Below are positions 52,972-61,913 of a stretch of DNA of 64,000 nucleotides, in pieces. The stretch is from DASPWW01 sp963841715. GTDB taxonomy: Bacteria; Actinomycetota; Thermoleophilia; Solirubrobacterales; 70-9. Positions within the stretch are counted from its first letter, which is position 1, and the number at the start of each line of letters is the position of its first letter. The translations under genes were made by a program, and so were the position numbers. Where the stretch lies: the NCBI GenBank assembly GCA_963841715.1, contig CAWJDP010000004.1:310001-374000 (forward strand). The letters run 5' to 3'. The notes beneath the pieces were generated by a model. It worked only from the letters and a program-made list of their open reading frames with translations. It was not told the origin of the DNA and searched no databases.

Positions 52972-54303
52972 CTAGCCGACGCGGCGCCGGATCGCCTCCA
53001 GGCGGCGCCGGAGCTCGGCCTCGAAGCCGCGGTCGGTCGGCTCGTAGAAGCGCTCGCCCTCGAGGCCCTCGGGAGCCAGCGGCTGGTCGGCGATCCCCCC
53101 GGGCTCGTCGTGGGGATAGACGTAGCCCTCGCCGCGCCCGAGCTTGGCCGCGCCCGGGTAGTGCGCGTCCTGGAGGTACGGAGGCGGCGGCTTCGCGCCG
53201 TGCTCGCGGACATGCGCCGTCGCCGCGACGATCCCGCGGTAGGAGGCGTTCGACTTCGGGGCGAGCGCGAGGTACGCGGCCGCCTGGGCGAGGTTGAGTC
53301 GGCACTCTGGGAGGCCGACGCGATCAACCGCCTGGGCGGCGGCGGTCGCGACGAGCAGCGCCTGGGGGTCGGCGTTACCGACGTCCTCGGAAGCGAAGAT
53401 GACCATGCGGCGGGCGATGAATCGGGGGTCCTCGCCGCCTTCGAGCATCACCGCGAGGTAGTAGAGCGATGCATCGGGGTCGGATCCGCGGGTCGCCTTG
53501 ATCCAGGCAGAGATGTAGTCGTAGTGGCGGTCGCCCTCGCGGTCGAAGCTGATCGCCTTGCGCTGGAGCGCGTCCTGTGCGGTCGCGACGTCGACGGCGC
53601 GGCCGTCGCGGCGCGCGGTCTCGGTCGCGCGCTCGAGCGCCGCGAGCGCCACACGCGCATCGCCCCCGGCACGGGTCGCGATCAGCTCGAGCGCGTCGTC
53701 GGCGACCTCGGGCGGCTCGGAGATCCCACGCTCGTCACTCAGCGCACGACGGAGCAGCGCTTCGACATCGCCCGGCTCGAGCTCGCGGAACTCGTAGATC
53801 TGGCAGCGCGAAAGGAGCGCCGAGTTGACCTCGAAGTACGGGTTTTCGGTCGTCGCCCCGACGAGCTCGATCAGCCCCACCTCGACCGCCGGCAAGAGAG
53901 CGTCCTGCTGGGCCTTGTTGAAGCGGTGGATCTCGTCGAGAAAGAAGATCGTCGGGGTTCCGGTCGCCCGGCGGCGCTCGGTCGCGCGCTCGATCACCGC
54001 CCGGACCTCAGCCCGCCCCGCATTCACCGCCGAGGCCTCCTCGAACGCCCCCCGCGCCCGCTCGGCGAGGATCCGCGCCAGCGTCGTCTTCCCCGACCCC
54101 GCCGGCCCGTAGAAGATCGCGCTGTGCGGCTCGCCCGACTCGATCGCGGTCCGCAGCGCCGAGCCCGGCGCGAGCAGGTGGTGCTGGCCGATGAACTCGT
54201 CGAGGTCGCGCGGCCGCATCCGCGCCGGCAGCGGCACCTCGGCGGCCGGGACCGCCGTCCGCTCCCGCCGCTCCTCGCCGGTGTCGAACAGCCGCCCCTC
54301 CAT
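52972..54303 (-). CDS. rarA: Replication-associated recombination protein A (MgsA/RarA-type AAA+ ATPase)
   Basis: 443 residues. YGPAGSGKTTLARIL is Walker A, FFLDEIHRFNKAQQDALL is Walker B with the DNA-binding segment, and TTENPYFEVNSALLSRCQI is sensor 1/arginine region. The C-terminal domain has GSDPDASLYYLAVMLEGGED. It acts at stalled replication forks. A GGAGG sequence sits near the ATG. Divergent from the M20 gene. Confidence 0.94.
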   Translation of the reverse strand: MEGRLFDTGEERRERTAVPAAEVPLPARMRPRDLDEFIGQHHLLAPGSALRTAIESGEPHSAIFYGPAGSGKTTLARILAERARGAFEEASAVNAGRAEVRAVIERATERRRATGTPTIFFLDEIHRFNKAQQDALLPAVEVGLIELVGATTENPYFEVNSALLSRCQIYEFRELEPGDVEALLRRALSDERGISEPPEVADDALELIATRAGGDARVALAALERATETARRDGRAVDVATAQDALQRKAISFDREGDRHYDYISAWIKATRGSDPDASLYYLAVMLEGGEDPRFIARRMVIFASEDVGNADPQALLVATAAAQAVDRVGLPECRLNLAQAAAYLALAPKSNASYRGIVAATAHVREHGAKPPPPYLQDAHYPGAAKLGRGEGYVYPHDEPGGIADQPLAPEGLEGERFYEPTDRGFEAELRRRLEAIRRRVG

Positions 54304-54361
54304 CGACCTCCAGTATGCCCCCCGGCGCAGCCGCGACGAGGGAGCGTGGCAGGCCGCTGGG

Positions 54362-54367
54362 TAACCT
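54362..54367 (+). promoter_or_regulatory. -10 hexamer TAACCT, leaderless M20 gene
   Basis: TAACCT is 7 nt before the ATG at 54375, supporting this start over an upstream ATG at 54315. Confidence 0.5.
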
Positions 54368-54374
54368 GGGCGCC

Positions 54375-55721
54375 ATGAGCGGAGAGACAGCGGTTGCGGC
54401 GCCGGAAGGGCTTGGGACCGAGGCGACGGAGCTGCTCCAGCGGCTGATCCGCTTCGACACCGTCAACCCGCCGGGCAACGAGCGGCCAGCGCAGCAGATG
54501 CTCCGCGATCTGCTCGCCGACGTCGGGTTCGAGTGTGAGCTCGCGGCGCGCGACCCGGAGCGGCCGAACCTCGTCGCGCGGCTTCGCGGCCGCTCCGACG
54601 GCCCGACCCTGTGCCTCCTCGGTCACGTCGACACCGTCCCCGCCGCCCCCGAGGACTGGACCCACGACCCGTGGTCGGGCGACATCGCCGACGGCCAGAT
54701 CTGGGGCCGCGGCGCGATCGACATGAAGGGCCAGGTCGCGGCCGAGGTCGCCGCCGCGACCGCGCTGGCGCGCGACGGCTGGCGCCCACCCGCCGGCGAC
54801 CTGCTCGTCGTGACCACGGCCGACGAGGAGGCGACCGGCAACTACGGGGCGAGATGGCTGTGCGAGGAACGGCCGGAGCTCGCGCGCGCGGACATGGTCG
54901 TCAACGAGGGCGCGGGAATCGCGATCGAGGTCGCGGGCAGGCGCTTCTATCCGATCAGCGTCGGTGAGAAGGGGCCGGCGCGCTTTGTGCTCCGGACCGA
55001 GGGCGAGGCGGGGCACGCGTCGCTGCCGTGGATCGGCGACAACGCGCTGACGAAGATGGCGCCCCTGATCGCCCGGCTGCGCGAGTCGCAGCCACAGCCG
55101 AGCGTCACCCCCGAAGCGGTCGCGTTCCTCTCCGCCGTCCTCCATGAGGACCTCACCGGCGTCCCGTCCACCGAGCTCGCCACAGCCGTCGGCCGGCTGC
55201 GCCAGCTCTCGCCGGAGGTCGCCGACTTCATCGCCCGACCGATGCTCGGAATCACGCTGACGCCGACCCGGATCACGGCCTCGGACAAGGACAACGTGAT
55301 CCCCGCCACGTGCGAGGCGTTCGTCGACTGCCGCGTCCCGCCCGGGGGATCCGAGGACGACGTTCGCGAGGCGGTCGCGGAGATCCTCGGTGAGGGCGAC
55401 TGGGAGATCGAGTTCGTCGAGGTCGTGACCGGCAACCGCTCGCCGATCGAGAGCCCGCTCACCGACGCGATCCGCGACTGGGTCTCCGAGGTCGATCCGG
55501 GAGCCGGGATCGCGCCGATGGTGATGGCAGGCTTCTCCGACAGCCATGCTTTCCGTCAGGCCTTCGACGCGGCGACCGTGTACGGCTTCTATCCCTACCG
55601 GACGATGAGCCTCGGCGAGGTCACCCCCCTCGTCCACGGCGCCGACGAGCGCGTCGCGGTCGCGGACCTCGAGCTCGCCGCGAGCTTCTTCTTCGACCTT
55701 CCGCAGCGGGTGCTCGGATGA
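54375..55721 (+). CDS. M20-family metallopeptidase/deacylase
   Basis: 448 residues. Metal-binding residues follow LLGHVDTVP (first His-Asp), GRGAIDMKGQ (bridging Asp), TTADEEATG (catalytic Glu pair) and a late His in TPLVHGADE. It resembles succinyl-diaminopimelate desuccinylase and ArgE-type enzymes; the substrate is open. The start at 54375 is supported by TAACCT. The stop overlaps the DUF1385 gene start (ATGA). Confidence 0.92.
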   Translation: MSGETAVAAPEGLGTEATELLQRLIRFDTVNPPGNERPAQQMLRDLLADVGFECELAARDPERPNLVARLRGRSDGPTLCLLGHVDTVPAAPEDWTHDPWSGDIADGQIWGRGAIDMKGQVAAEVAAATALARDGWRPPAGDLLVVTTADEEATGNYGARWLCEERPELARADMVVNEGAGIAIEVAGRRFYPISVGEKGPARFVLRTEGEAGHASLPWIGDNALTKMAPLIARLRESQPQPSVTPEAVAFLSAVLHEDLTGVPSTELATAVGRLRQLSPEVADFIARPMLGITLTPTRITASDKDNVIPATCEAFVDCRVPPGGSEDDVREAVAEILGEGDWEIEFVEVVTGNRSPIESPLTDAIRDWVSEVDPGAGIAPMVMAGFSDSHAFRQAFDAATVYGFYPYRTMSLGEVTPLVHGADERVAVADLELAASFFFDLPQRVLG

Positions 55722-56563
55722 GCGACAACGGGGCGCACGCCGCGGCCGCGTCGTCGAACGGCGCCGGCGCGGAGCCGAAGCTGCGGCTCGGCGGGATGGC
55801 GCTGCGCAACGGCCTCCTGATCCACGGCCCGACGTCGTGGTCGGTCGCGGCGCGAACCGAGGAGGGTGAGATCGCCGTCGCCTCCGGCCGCAAGCCCACC
55901 TTCGCGCCGGGCGCGACCGCCGCCGTGCCGCTGCTGCGCGGGCCGCTTCGGCTCGCCGAGGCGTTCGCGGTGATCCCGATCGCACGCCGCGAGCTGCCGC
56001 AGGCCCAGCTCCCGTTCGAGGACTCGCGCGTGATCGCGACCGCGATCGCGGTCAGCCTGATCGGCGGTGCGATCCGCCGCTCCGGACCGACGTCGCTGGC
56101 GCGCGAGACCGTCGCGGGCGTGCTCGGCGCGGCGCCGGCGCTCGTCGCGCTCAGCGACGGCGACCTCGCCGCATATCACGGTGTCGAGCACAAGGCGATC
56201 GGCGCCTACGAGCAGGGGCGCGCCGACCCCGCCGGGGTCCCGAAGGAGCACGAGCGCTGCGGCTCCCACCTCGTCGTCCCGCTGCTGATCCTCTCGATCG
56301 CCGGCCAGCTGCTCGTCGAGCGCCTGCTCGAGAACCCGGGGCGCGTGGCCCGCTCGACGGCGGGCCTCGCCGGCGCGTCGATCGCGGTCGAGATGTTCGC
56401 GTGGGGCGAGCGCCACCCCGACTCCAGGGTCACGCGCGCGTTCCGCTGGCCCGGATTCGAGATCCAGCGCCGCGTCGCGACGCGCGAGCCGACCCACGAG
56501 CAGCTCGAGGTCGGCTCGGCCGCGCTCGAGGAGATCCTCCGGGCCGAGCGCGCCGCGGCGTAG
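55718..56563 (+). CDS. DUF1385 protein
   Basis: 281 residues. GMALRNGLLIHGPTSWSVAA at the start, YHGVEHKAIGAYEQG and the ERCGSHLVVPLLI segment match DUF1385, an uncharacterised family of possible membrane metal-dependent proteins. Two or three hydrophobic stretches occur in the C-terminal half. It is the second gene of the M20 run. Confidence 0.88.
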   Translation: MSDNGAHAAAASSNGAGAEPKLRLGGMALRNGLLIHGPTSWSVAARTEEGEIAVASGRKPTFAPGATAAVPLLRGPLRLAEAFAVIPIARRELPQAQLPFEDSRVIATAIAVSLIGGAIRRSGPTSLARETVAGVLGAAPALVALSDGDLAAYHGVEHKAIGAYEQGRADPAGVPKEHERCGSHLVVPLLILSIAGQLLVERLLENPGRVARSTAGLAGASIAVEMFAWGERHPDSRVTRAFRWPGFEIQRRVATREPTHEQLEVGSAALEEILRAERAAA

Positions 56564-56567
56564 TCCC

Positions 56568-56573
56568 TAGACT
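56568..56573 (+). promoter_or_regulatory. -10 hexamer TAGACT, mce
   Basis: TAGACT is 9 nt before the ATG of mce, near leaderless spacing, despite the gene lying in a co-directional run. Confidence 0.4.
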
Positions 56574-56582
56574 CCTCGGCCG

Positions 56583-56990
56583 ATGCTCGACCGGATCGAT
56601 CATGTCGGCGTCGCGGTCGCGGACCTCGACGCCTCGATCCCCCTCTACGAGGGGACCTTCGGGATGCCGATGGTTCATCGTGAAACGGTCGAGTCGCAGG
56701 GCGTCGAGGCGGTGCTGCTCGACGTCGGCGACGGGCACATCGAGCTGCTGCAGCCGCTCGGCCCGGACACGGCTGTCGGCAAGTTCCTCGAGCGGCGCGG
56801 GGAGGGCCTCCACCACGTCGCCTACGCCGTCGACGACATCGACGCCACGCTGAGCCAGCTGATTAAGGCCGGCGTGAAGCTGATCGACGAGCAGGCCCGG
56901 GTCGGGATCCGCGGCAGCCGCGTCGCGTTCCTGCATCCGAAGGCGACCGGGACCGTGCTGACCGAGATCGTCGAGCCGGTGGCACACTGA
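56583..56990 (+). CDS. mce: Methylmalonyl-CoA epimerase
   Basis: 135 residues with VOC-fold motifs: IDHVGVAVADLDASI at the start (metal His), GDGHIELLQPL in the middle and GLHHVAYAVDDI with the second metal His-His pair; the Glu is in VLTEIVEP at the C-terminus. It epimerises (R)/(S)-methylmalonyl-CoA in propionate metabolism. Confidence 0.93.
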   Translation: MLDRIDHVGVAVADLDASIPLYEGTFGMPMVHRETVESQGVEAVLLDVGDGHIELLQPLGPDTAVGKFLERRGEGLHHVAYAVDDIDATLSQLIKAGVKLIDEQARVGIRGSRVAFLHPKATGTVLTEIVEPVAH

Positions 56991-56999
56991 TACCTGGCC

Positions 57000-57221
57000 A
57001 TGGCGGAGGCGAAGAGAGTCGAGATCGGGTTTGAGGGCGGCCAGGTGACCGCGGTGCGGCTGACCCAGAAGCAGCTCGACGGGCTGCGAAAGGCGCTTGA
57101 CGACGGCGACGGGTGGCACGACCTCAGCTCCGAGGACGGCGACCTCGCGGTCGACCTCCGCAAGGTCGTGTTCGTCAAGGTCGAGGGCGGCGCGCACACG
57201 ATCGGCTTCTCCGGAGGCTGA
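57000..57221 (+). CDS. Small hypothetical protein
   Basis: 73 residues, soluble, with VEIGFEGGQVTAVRLTQKQL and VDLRKVVFVKVEGGAHTIGF. Small beta-rich domain, no recognised family. It sits 9 nt after mce and 1 nt before the methyltransferase, so it belongs to the same run. Confidence 0.6.
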   Translation: MAEAKRVEIGFEGGQVTAVRLTQKQLDGLRKALDDGDGWHDLSSEDGDLAVDLRKVVFVKVEGGAHTIGFSGG

Positions 57222-57222
57222 C

Positions 57223-57828
57223 GTGAGGAAGCTCCTCGGGGCGGGGGCGCTCGGCATCCTCGGCGCCGCGCTGTGGTGGCGCACCCACCCCTCGGCCTGC
57301 CCCTACGGCCAGCGGTTCTGGGTCGAGGCGCCGCATCCGCTGATCACGCGCGATCGGCTGCGCGAGATCCTCGACCCGCGGCCGGGTGAACGCGTGCTCG
57401 AGGTCGGGCCGGGGACGGGCTACTACACGCTCGACCTCGCCGGGTGGCTCGACCCCGGCGGCAGCGTCGCGATCTTCGACATCCAGCAGAAGATGCTCGA
57501 CCACACGATGGAGCGGGCCCACGAGCGCGGGATCGCAAACGTGTTCCCGACGCGCGGCGACGCGCGCGAGCTCCCGTACGAGGACGACAGCTTCGACGCC
57601 GCGCTTTTGACCGCGGTGCTCGGCGAGGTCCCCGACCAGGACGCGGCGCTGCGCGAGCTGCGGCGGGTGCTGAAGCCGGCCGGGCGCCTGATCGTCGGGG
57701 AGCTGTTCGGCGATCCCCACTTCGTCACCGAGGGCTCACTCCGCAACCGCGGCGCCGCCGCCGGGTTCGCGTTCGAGCGCCGCTCCGGGCCGAGGCTCGG
57801 CTACTTCGCGCGGCTCGGCGCCGGCTGA
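57223..57828 (+). CDS. Class I SAM-dependent methyltransferase, membrane-anchored
   Basis: 201 residues starting on GTG. A short hydrophobic N-terminus (LLGAGALGILGAALWW) precedes motif I VLEVGPGTGYYTLDLA, motif II in AIFDIQQKML and RVLKPAGRLIVGELFGDP. It may modify a membrane or lipid substrate. The last 28 nt overlap the convergent exoprotein gene. Confidence 0.85.
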   Translation: MRKLLGAGALGILGAALWWRTHPSACPYGQRFWVEAPHPLITRDRLREILDPRPGERVLEVGPGTGYYTLDLAGWLDPGGSVAIFDIQQKMLDHTMERAHERGIANVFPTRGDARELPYEDDSFDAALLTAVLGEVPDQDAALRELRRVLKPAGRLIVGELFGDPHFVTEGSLRNRGAAAGFAFERRSGPRLGYFARLGAG

Positions 57829-60800
57829 CCCGCCGCCCCGCGCCCCGCGCCCGGGAAGCTGGTCGCGGGCGGCGCGAGCGTCGGCCAGATGTCGGTCGGG
57901 TTCGAGACACCCTGGTAGATCGAGGCCGTTCCCTGGGTTGCGTTCCCAGCGGCCGTGATATCGCTGAGATCGAACTTCTTGTTGTTGCCGCCGGAGCAGC
58001 CGATGCGGTCGGCGAAGGGCAGATTCTGCTGCCAGAAGTCGGGCGGGTAGAAGCCCGCGGCGGTCGTGTCGGTGGGGCCGGTCGGCTGGGTGAAGAACGG
58101 CTCCACGTTCGCCTGGGTGGCTACCCCGGGCTTGTGGTTGTTGACGTAGTTCTGGCTCAAGTTGTCCGACTCCAGCATCATGTAGTCCTCGACCTGGGGG
58201 TCCTGGCCGCTCGCCGCGACGCCGATCTGCGGCTGGTACTCGGCGCCCGCGCCGAGTCCGACCGGGGTTCCCGTGTAGGGGCTGAAGACCGGATGCGCGT
58301 TGACCGCATCCGACTTGCAGCTGTGGATCTGGTCGGCCTGTTGGATCGGCTGCATGCCCCCGTACTGCCCGTCCCAGATCCCGTTGTTGAAGCACCCCGG
58401 CGCGGTCCCGCTCCCATACCAGCACCCGTTGTTCCAGCTGTAGCGGACCCCGGTGTAGAGCTGCGGCCACAGCTGCTGGTAGGCGAGCTGGGTTACGCGG
58501 TACTGGTAGGCCGCCTGCGCGTTCGTGTAGACGGAGTCGTCGAACTGCCACGGCCCGTTCGGGCCCGTATTCGTATACACGGTCGCGAGCTTGCCCGGAT
58601 CGGAGTTCAAAAGCGGCGCGGTCTGCTCGATCCCGTTTGCCTGCGCCGTTACGGCGTTCGCGATCTGGCTGTCGAGGGAGACCTCGTCGGTGCTCAGCTG
58701 CGACTGCAGCAGGAGGTACTGGTCGGCCGCCGCGGCCGGGTTGCCGCCGCCGGGTCCCTCCGCGGCCCAGAAGATGTTCTCCGCCTGATATCCGCTCAGC
58801 GACAGGATCGTGAACGCCGACGAGGCGACGGGGTTGGAATCTCCGGCGACGAACACCCCTACGTCGGCCAGCGAGGAGAACTCGTTCAGGCCCCACTGGG
58901 CCCAGAACGAGGCGGTGCCGTCGGCCGGGGGCTCGTCGAGCTTCTGGGAGACCCCGCTCAGCGCCGCGTTCTGCGCGCTGTTGGAGGCGCTCTGAAGATT
59001 GTTCTCGATCGAGAGCTGGCCGTTGGTGAACGGCGCCTGGATTGCGTTGAGCCACGTGTTGCTGGCCTCCTGGGCGGCGAACTCGTCGCCCATCTGGTTC
59101 TTGGCGCAGGTCAGGTCCGCCTGCGTGAACGGCGCCTTCGGATCGCTCGGCATCGAGACCTGCTCGAGGCCGTCGTCGTTCGGCTTGAACGACAGATCCT
59201 GGTAGCTGGCGCGCAGGGTGAGCGACGTCTCGCGCACGTTCACGGGCTCGGCCCCGGTCGCGTCCGGATCGGCGCTCGCGCACTGGTCCCCGTCGAGGTT
59301 GTCCGGGCTGGCCGGGCCGGTCGTGCCCGTGTGGTCGACTCCCTCGCAGTTCTGGGCGTCGGATCCCTGCCACAGCGCGTCGAGGCCGCCGTTCCCCGGC
59401 ACCGCGTCCGGATACAGCGACCAGACGATGTACGCGAACGCGAGCTCCTGACAGGTTGCGCCGCTCGCACTCGGCGCGGGAGTGAGCTGCCAGTCGTGCT
59501 GGGTCTGCTGGACCGTCTGAGCGAACGGGGCGGCGAGGTCGTATCCCGACGGATCGGCCTTGACCGGGTAGAAGCGGGCGTCCGGGCCGCGCTCGAGCAC
59601 GCCGGTGATGCGTGCGTTGGACAGCGGGAGGCTGCTCGGAGAGGAGTTCGTGACCGCCATCACGCCACTCGACTGGTACGCGTTGCGGCCCGATGAGGAC
59701 AGTGTCGAGACCATCGAGTACGGCTCGTTCGCGTTCACCGCGCGCGCGAACGTGTCGGCATTGGCGCCGAGGGCGTTGAGCTTCTGCTGCACGTCCAGGA
59801 AGGCGCCGCTCTGCGGCTCGCTGCCGTAATCCCCGATCTGGCCGCTCGACACGATCCCGATGTCCATGCCGTTGTCGATCAGGTTCTCGAGCGTGCCGTT
59901 GAGATTCGCCCACGCCAGGCCGGAATCCGGGCCGCTCGCGCCCACGAACGCGACCCGCTGCAGCGTTCCCTCGGGGTCGATCGGGTCGAAGCTGAAGACC
60001 GCGAGCCCGTTGCCATCCGGGACCTCGGCCGACGCGCTGCCGATCGTGAAGTCGGTTCCCCCGCCCGAGGTGTCTCGCGTGTTGAAGGCGAACGCGTCCT
60101 GGTAGCTGAACGTGTAGCCGAGGATCCCCAGGTTCGTCGGGTCGTCCGCCGTCTGCGAGAGATAACCGACGAGGTTGCCGGGTTGGTGGGTCGGGTCAGA
60201 ATCGAGGGTGTTGCCGTAGTTCGTCCACATCTTGCCCTGCAGCATCCCCGGGATGCCGATCCCCGCGAACGCGCCGGTCGGCACGTTGGCGTCGCCGCCG
60301 GCGCTCGTGCAGGCGCTGTTGCCGCTCGTCACCTGGTTGAAGATGCCCATCGCCTTCTCCCAGTTCGCCGTGTCGGCGATGCCTCCGGAGCGCAGCGAGA
60401 GCAGCACGAGCTTCTGGTCGTCGAAGGTCTCGGGGCATGCATCGGGGCCGGTCGTCCCGGGCCCGACTAGCTCCTGCATCTGTTGGGCGAAGCCCGCGAG
60501 GTTGCTCGTGTCGTAGGAGGTGTTCGACGCGAAGCTGCCGCCGTACGAGCTCGTCTGCGCGTTCAGCGCCTCGCGGTCGACCACCACCACCTGAAGGTCG
60601 TCGTCCTGCCCCGTGTTGGGATAGAAGCAAGGCGGCGCGTCGCCCGCCGTGCCCCCGGTGCAGTCCCGCGTCTGCTGGACGCTGATCCCACTCTGGCCGC
60701 CCTCGGTGGCGAAGGCGTCGTACTGGACGAACGGCTGGGCGGATGCCTGGGTCTCGACGACGTCGCTTGAGGTGCCCACGCCGCCACCGCCGCTGCTCGC

Positions 60801-61859
60801 CCTTCCGGACGCACCGCCGCTCGTCCGCAGCCGCACCTTGTACGTCCCCGGGACGTCGGTTCGAAGCCTCGGCTTTCGATCGCTGCGTCCCTCGAGATCG
60901 GGGTGACTCCCCGTCGGGCTGGAGACGACCTTCCACTTGTAGCGGAGCTTCCCCTTTCCCTTGCCCGCGCGGTGGCGCCCGGGCTTCGACGCCTTCCCGT
61001 TGAGGCGCACGGGGAGCCCGCCGGCCGGAACGGTGCGGTCGCGCCCGGCGCCCGCGATCGTACGGCCGCGAGGGATCGTGAAGCTCGCCTGCAGCCGCCG
61101 GTACTGGCCGCTGTAGTGGGACACGGTGAGCCGCAGGCGGTTGCGGCCGTGCCTGAGGCCGTCGCTCGCTCCGAGGCTGACCTTGCGCTTCAACTGCCGG
61201 CTGCGGCGGAACAGCTTCGAGACGTGGCGCCCATTGAGCGTCGCCTTGATCGTCGTGTGGAGCTTGCTCGGCACCAGCGTCACGCGCACCGGCTCCCCCG
61301 GCTTGTGCGCGACCCTGAACCGCCGCACCAGCGAGCGCGCTCGCCGGACGCGATTGATCGCGAGCGTCCGGTACTCGCGATCCTTGCCCCTGCTCACGGT
61401 GAGGTGGATGAAGTTGCGGCCCCTCTTGAGACGCTTTCCGAGCTTGCGAGTGCTCAGCTTGCCGACGACGATTCCCCGCGACCGCGTTTTGAACAGCCGC
61501 GTGACCTTGCGCCCGTTGAGGCGCGCGGTCTTCAGCGAGGCCCCACCCAAGAGCCGCAGCCGCAGCCTCACCGTCCCGCCGCGCACGAGCCCGCCGTTAC
61601 TCGGGGAGAGGACTTTGAACAGGCGCGCGCGGTCTCCGCCCGCCGCGGACCCGGCCGCGCGCGGCGGCGCGCTCAAGGCGGGAACGGCCAGGATCGCCGC
61701 GACGAGCACGAGCAGCAGGAGCGCGAACGCCAACACCCCGCGGCCACTGCGACAACCCCCCTCAAACTTGATCGAGCCCGGCTGCTCTCCGTCCGCCACG
61801 CCCAGCGTCCCTACCTTCTCTCTTCTCTTGGTCGTACCCCCCAGACCGGCCGCCAGCAT
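57801..61859 (-). CDS. Very large secreted protein, unknown family
   Basis: 1352 residues. After a ~39-residue basic/polar lead a single hydrophobic stretch (about 40-66, FALLLLVLVAAILAVPALSA) acts as signal or anchor. Residues 70-300 form several Ig-like repeats with shared motifs LKRGRNFIHLTVSR and LRHGRNRLRLTVSH, separated by Arg/Lys-rich strands, and a GAGRDRTVPAGG linker typical of PKD-like modules. The remainder (about 380-1340) is rich in Ser, Gly, Thr, Asn and Gln, with at least eight pairs of Cys, and matches no family I can name. No catalytic motif is evident. Confidence 0.82.
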   Translation of the reverse strand: MLAAGLGGTTKRREKVGTLGVADGEQPGSIKFEGGCRSGRGVLAFALLLLVLVAAILAVPALSAPPRAAGSAAGGDRARLFKVLSPSNGGLVRGGTVRLRLRLLGGASLKTARLNGRKVTRLFKTRSRGIVVGKLSTRKLGKRLKRGRNFIHLTVSRGKDREYRTLAINRVRRARSLVRRFRVAHKPGEPVRVTLVPSKLHTTIKATLNGRHVSKLFRRSRQLKRKVSLGASDGLRHGRNRLRLTVSHYSGQYRRLQASFTIPRGRTIAGAGRDRTVPAGGLPVRLNGKASKPGRHRAGKGKGKLRYKWKVVSSPTGSHPDLEGRSDRKPRLRTDVPGTYKVRLRTSGGASGRASSGGGGVGTSSDVVETQASAQPFVQYDAFATEGGQSGISVQQTRDCTGGTAGDAPPCFYPNTGQDDDLQVVVVDREALNAQTSSYGGSFASNTSYDTSNLAGFAQQMQELVGPGTTGPDACPETFDDQKLVLLSLRSGGIADTANWEKAMGIFNQVTSGNSACTSAGGDANVPTGAFAGIGIPGMLQGKMWTNYGNTLDSDPTHQPGNLVGYLSQTADDPTNLGILGYTFSYQDAFAFNTRDTSGGGTDFTIGSASAEVPDGNGLAVFSFDPIDPEGTLQRVAFVGASGPDSGLAWANLNGTLENLIDNGMDIGIVSSGQIGDYGSEPQSGAFLDVQQKLNALGANADTFARAVNANEPYSMVSTLSSSGRNAYQSSGVMAVTNSSPSSLPLSNARITGVLERGPDARFYPVKADPSGYDLAAPFAQTVQQTQHDWQLTPAPSASGATCQELAFAYIVWSLYPDAVPGNGGLDALWQGSDAQNCEGVDHTGTTGPASPDNLDGDQCASADPDATGAEPVNVRETSLTLRASYQDLSFKPNDDGLEQVSMPSDPKAPFTQADLTCAKNQMGDEFAAQEASNTWLNAIQAPFTNGQLSIENNLQSASNSAQNAALSGVSQKLDEPPADGTASFWAQWGLNEFSSLADVGVFVAGDSNPVASSAFTILSLSGYQAENIFWAAEGPGGGNPAAAADQYLLLQSQLSTDEVSLDSQIANAVTAQANGIEQTAPLLNSDPGKLATVYTNTGPNGPWQFDDSVYTNAQAAYQYRVTQLAYQQLWPQLYTGVRYSWNNGCWYGSGTAPGCFNNGIWDGQYGGMQPIQQADQIHSCKSDAVNAHPVFSPYTGTPVGLGAGAEYQPQIGVAASGQDPQVEDYMMLESDNLSQNYVNNHKPGVATQANVEPFFTQPTGPTDTTAAGFYPPDFWQQNLPFADRIGCSGGNNKKFDLSDITAAGNATQGTASIYQGVSNPTDIWPTLAPPATSFPGAGRGAAGQPAPSRAK

Positions 61860-61913
61860 ATCGGCCCTCTCCCCCGTCGAGTCGCACTCGCTGACCGAGC
61901 GCGCGCCGATGGG

